Under the pieces are notes generated by a model, which saw only the letters and a list, made by a program, of their open reading frames with translations, made no database searches and had not been told where the DNA came from. This document shows, in pieces, positions 4,722 through 6,525 of a stretch of DNA of 6,525 bases; the first letter of the stretch is position 1, and each line of letters opens with the position of its first letter. The translations under genes were made by a program, and so were the position numbers. The stretch is from an uncultured Eubacteriales bacterium (GTDB lineage Bacteria > Bacillota_A > Clostridia > Christensenellales > Aristaeellaceae): assembly GCA_900313545.1 (NCBI GenBank), contig OMRS01000088.1:1-6525 (forward strand), read 5' to 3'.

Positions 4722-6525
4722 TCAGCGGACGGTCAGGCCGATGTCGATGTCCAGTCTCCGGTGGCCGGAATCCACCCGGATGATCTCTGTCAGGCCCGTC
4801 TCCGGATGGACATCGCTGTCAATCTCAGTGAGGAGTCCGTCGGAGTACAGCGTGAACTTTTCGGGGGGCAGGTCATTGACGCGCACCACGTAGTCTCCGG
4901 GACGCAGGTCGCGGAAATGGTAGAATCCGTAGGCGTCGCTCTCGAGGCTTTCGACCTCCTGCAGCCCCTCCGGGGTCTTCCGAAGCAGCGTCAGGCTGAT
5001 GCCGGGCGCCAGGGACTCCCGGTAATCCTGGATGCCATTGGCGTTTGCATCCAGCCAGACGGTATCCCCGATCTCTCCGGGGCGTATGAGGCCTGCATGG
5101 TAGGTCAGCACTTCGCCCTGGCGCAGCAGGAGATTCTCCAGTTCAGCCTCCCTCACGTTTTCCTCGGGGGTCACGCAGGAGCCCAGGGGCGCCTGGCCGG
5201 GATCCGTGAAGAGATGGTCCGCGGGAAGCAGGAACCTGAGGGTATAGCTTCCCGGACGCAGACGGTCAAAGCGGTAGCTGCCGGACAGGTCCGTCACCGT
5301 CTCCAGGGTTTCCCCGCCGGTGACAAGCTGCACTTTAGCGGCGGCATGGGCCGTTTCCCCTTCGTCCATCCATCCGTTGACATTGAAATCGTTCCATACG
5401 ATGCCGCAGATCGTTCCGGAGGCCACCAGGGTCTCGCCTGCCATCTGCAGACGGTCCCCCATGGCCATCTCCACGTCTGCGCTCTCGGCCTGCGTATCGT
5501 CAGGAGAGGCGAGGCGCAGCCCGGAATCCAGGCTGAAGAGCAGCTCGGAGGGCAGCTGATAGCGAAGACGGTAGGTGCCGGGACGGACCTTGTCAAAGCG
5601 ATAGACGCCGCCCGCATCCGGCTGAGAGGTGGAGAGCACTGTTCCGCCGCTCATCAGGCTGACCAGCACTCCGCGGACCCTCTGCGCATCCGCCTGATAG
5701 AGCGTCTGCGTACGGTCCGAGAACAGCGTGCCGGTGATTTCTCCGGGAATGATGGCCCCGACGGCCAGGCGGTCCCGGGTCTCCCCTTCGCCGAACACGA
5801 AGGCCTCCCCGTGGCCTGTGCTGTCGTCCACGCCGGAGATGATGCTTTCTCCTTCGCAGGTGAAGATCATGTTTCCGGGCAGCCGGACGCTCAGGTAATA
5901 GTTGCCGCGCCGCACGAAATCCATCCGGAAAGTGCCGGATTCATCCGTCGTCGTGCGCATGAGGGTCTCCAGGCTGATGGCGTCCACCAGCGAGATGTCC
6001 ACGCCGGAAAGAGAGACTTCCTGCGCGTCGCGCTTGCCGTTGTAGCGCTCATCCACCCAGGCGCTGCCGCTGAGGCTGCCTACGGCGACCATGCCCGCAT
6101 CCAGGTCCGCATGGGTCCTGCCGGAGAGGATGGTCACGGGATCGGTCCGGGAGATGCGCCGGTCGATGTCCCGCACGAGACTCAGGTCTCTGCGGTCCTG
6201 GCTGTAACGGGTAAAGGCATATCCCTCCGGCAGAGTGAACTGCAGGGTGGCTTCTCCGGGCATGACCCCCTCCAGGGCATATCGACCGGAGGAATCCGTC
6301 CGGGTTTCAAGGGTCAGCCCCTGGTCCGTGCCTCCGGTGACCGCAAGGGTGACCGGGATGCCGGCGAGTTTGTCGGAGGAGGACACCTTCTTCCCCTTTT
6401 CATCCAGCCAGACATGCCCGGTGAGGGTGGATGGCCGGAGCGCGCCGATGGACAGTTCCCCGCGGGCTTCCCCCATCTTCAGGGCATCGAGGGAAATCAC
6501 GGTCTGGGGCTCATTCGAGCGAAGG
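4722..6525 (-). CDS. SdrD_B/CnaB-like multi-module surface protein, C-terminal part (N-terminus outside window)
   Basis: The frame is open to the window edge, so the visible 600 residues are the C-terminal portion of a longer protein. A GTG at 6500 is in frame but has no reason to be the start. It consists of five tandem beta-sandwich modules of about 112 residues. Each opens with a G-x-x-W/F strand (for example GHVWLDEKGK, GDTVWLDANANGIQD). Each has a central D-x-S/A-G-x-Y/F-x-F turn and a (R)PGxYxLRxxLP motif. This pattern matches SdrD_B/CnaB-type stalk domains of surface adhesins. The last two modules keep DxNxNGxxD loops, like the Ca2+-binding loops of Sdr B domains. The protein ends at IDIGLTVR with no LPXTG motif, hydrophobic tail or basic end, so attachment must come from the missing N-terminal part, from another protein, or be absent. 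Ligand and exact function are unknown. GC content appears higher than in the neighbouring genes. Confidence 0.88.
   Translation of the reverse strand, partial: LRSNEPQTVISLDALKMGEARGELSIGALRPSTLTGHVWLDEKGKKVSSSDKLAGIPVTLAVTGGTDQGLTLETRTDSSGRYALEGVMPGEATLQFTLPEGYAFTRYSQDRRDLSLVRDIDRRISRTDPVTILSGRTHADLDAGMVAVGSLSGSAWVDERYNGKRDAQEVSLSGVDISLVDAISLETLMRTTTDESGTFRMDFVRRGNYYLSVRLPGNMIFTCEGESIISGVDDSTGHGEAFVFGEGETRDRLAVGAIIPGEITGTLFSDRTQTLYQADAQRVRGVLVSLMSGGTVLSTSQPDAGGVYRFDKVRPGTYRLRYQLPSELLFSLDSGLRLASPDDTQAESADVEMAMGDRLQMAGETLVASGTICGIVWNDFNVNGWMDEGETAHAAAKVQLVTGGETLETVTDLSGSYRFDRLRPGSYTLRFLLPADHLFTDPGQAPLGSCVTPEENVREAELENLLLRQGEVLTYHAGLIRPGEIGDTVWLDANANGIQDYRESLAPGISLTLLRKTPEGLQEVESLESDAYGFYHFRDLRPGDYVVRVNDLPPEKFTLYSDGLLTEIDSDVHPETGLTEIIRVDSGHRRLDIDIGLTVR
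4725..6431 (-). repeat. Five tandem SdrD_B-like protein modules
   Basis: Approximate module limits are 6431-6078 (1), 6077-5742 (2), 5741-5415 (3), 5414-5076 (4) and 5075-4725 (5). The conserved aromatic near each module start recurs every 110-117 residues. The PGxYxLR-like motif aligns in all five (MPGEATLQF, RRGNYYLSV, RPGTYRLRY, RPGSYTLRF, RPGDYVVRV). Modules 3, 4 and 5 also resemble each other at DNA level around this motif, as at 5249-5284 and 5575-5612, which suggests origin by internal duplication followed by divergence. Confidence 0.8.

Noticed and set aside
4725..6431. Intramolecular Lys-Asn isopeptide bonds in the modules, as in some CnaB domains
   Set aside because: I could not identify a consistent Lys, Glu and Asn triad at equivalent positions across the modules by eye, so no claim is made.

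Overview
The window carries core energy-metabolism genes plus the end of one large surface-type protein, and every supported gene lies on the minus strand. The organism is probably an anaerobic Bacillota of class Clostridia. Evidence for this is the clostridial-type GAPDH, the order atpI-like/B/E/F/H/A, strong AGGAGG-type ribosome binding sites, sigma-A promoters with 17-bp spacers, and a c-subunit closely resembling those of Na+-translocating ATP synthases. The lineage is inferred from protein character only, without a database search.

Reading in the direction of transcription (high to low coordinates): (1) 6525-4722 is the C-terminal 600 residues of a large protein built from five tandem SdrD_B/CnaB-like modules of about 112 residues. 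Its N-terminus lies outside the window, and it ends without an LPXTG-type sorting signal. A strong GC-rich hairpin (4710-4687) follows its stop. (2) 4686-4420 is an intergenic region with a second hairpin and a well-formed promoter (TTGAAA-17-TACAAT) for gap. (3) 4419-3370 is gap, encoding glyceraldehyde-3-phosphate dehydrogenase, followed by an intrinsic terminator (3314-3271). (4) 3270-3180 is a short spacer with GC-rich palindromes, then an extended -10 promoter (TTGACC-17-TATACT) at 3179-3151. (5) From 3106 to the left edge is the F1Fo ATP synthase operon: atpI-like, atpB (a), atpE (c), atpF (b), atpH (delta) and the first 161 codons of atpA (alpha). The rest of atpA, and presumably atpG/D/C, lie beyond position 1.

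The atp genes are tightly coupled. atpI-atpB and atpF-atpH each share an ATGA stop/start overlap, while atpE, the high-copy ring subunit, is set apart by a 68-bp gap containing a 9-bp hairpin, a U-rich stretch and a strong ribosome binding site. The c-subunit keeps the Na+-type ligand pattern and has a second carboxylate (Glu33 plus Glu66), which suggests a Na+-coupled enzyme of the two-carboxylate type. GAPDH supplies NADH and, with phosphoglycerate kinase, substrate-level ATP; the ATP synthase converts between ATP and an ion gradient.

I found no tRNA, rRNA, CRISPR array, insertion sequence or phage gene, and no evidence of a wholly new multi-gene system. The observations most worth follow-up are the two-carboxylate c-ring, the atpB-atpE intercistronic hairpin, the unanchored five-module surface protein with metal loops that fade toward its N-terminal side, and a possible redox-sensing operator upstream of gap.
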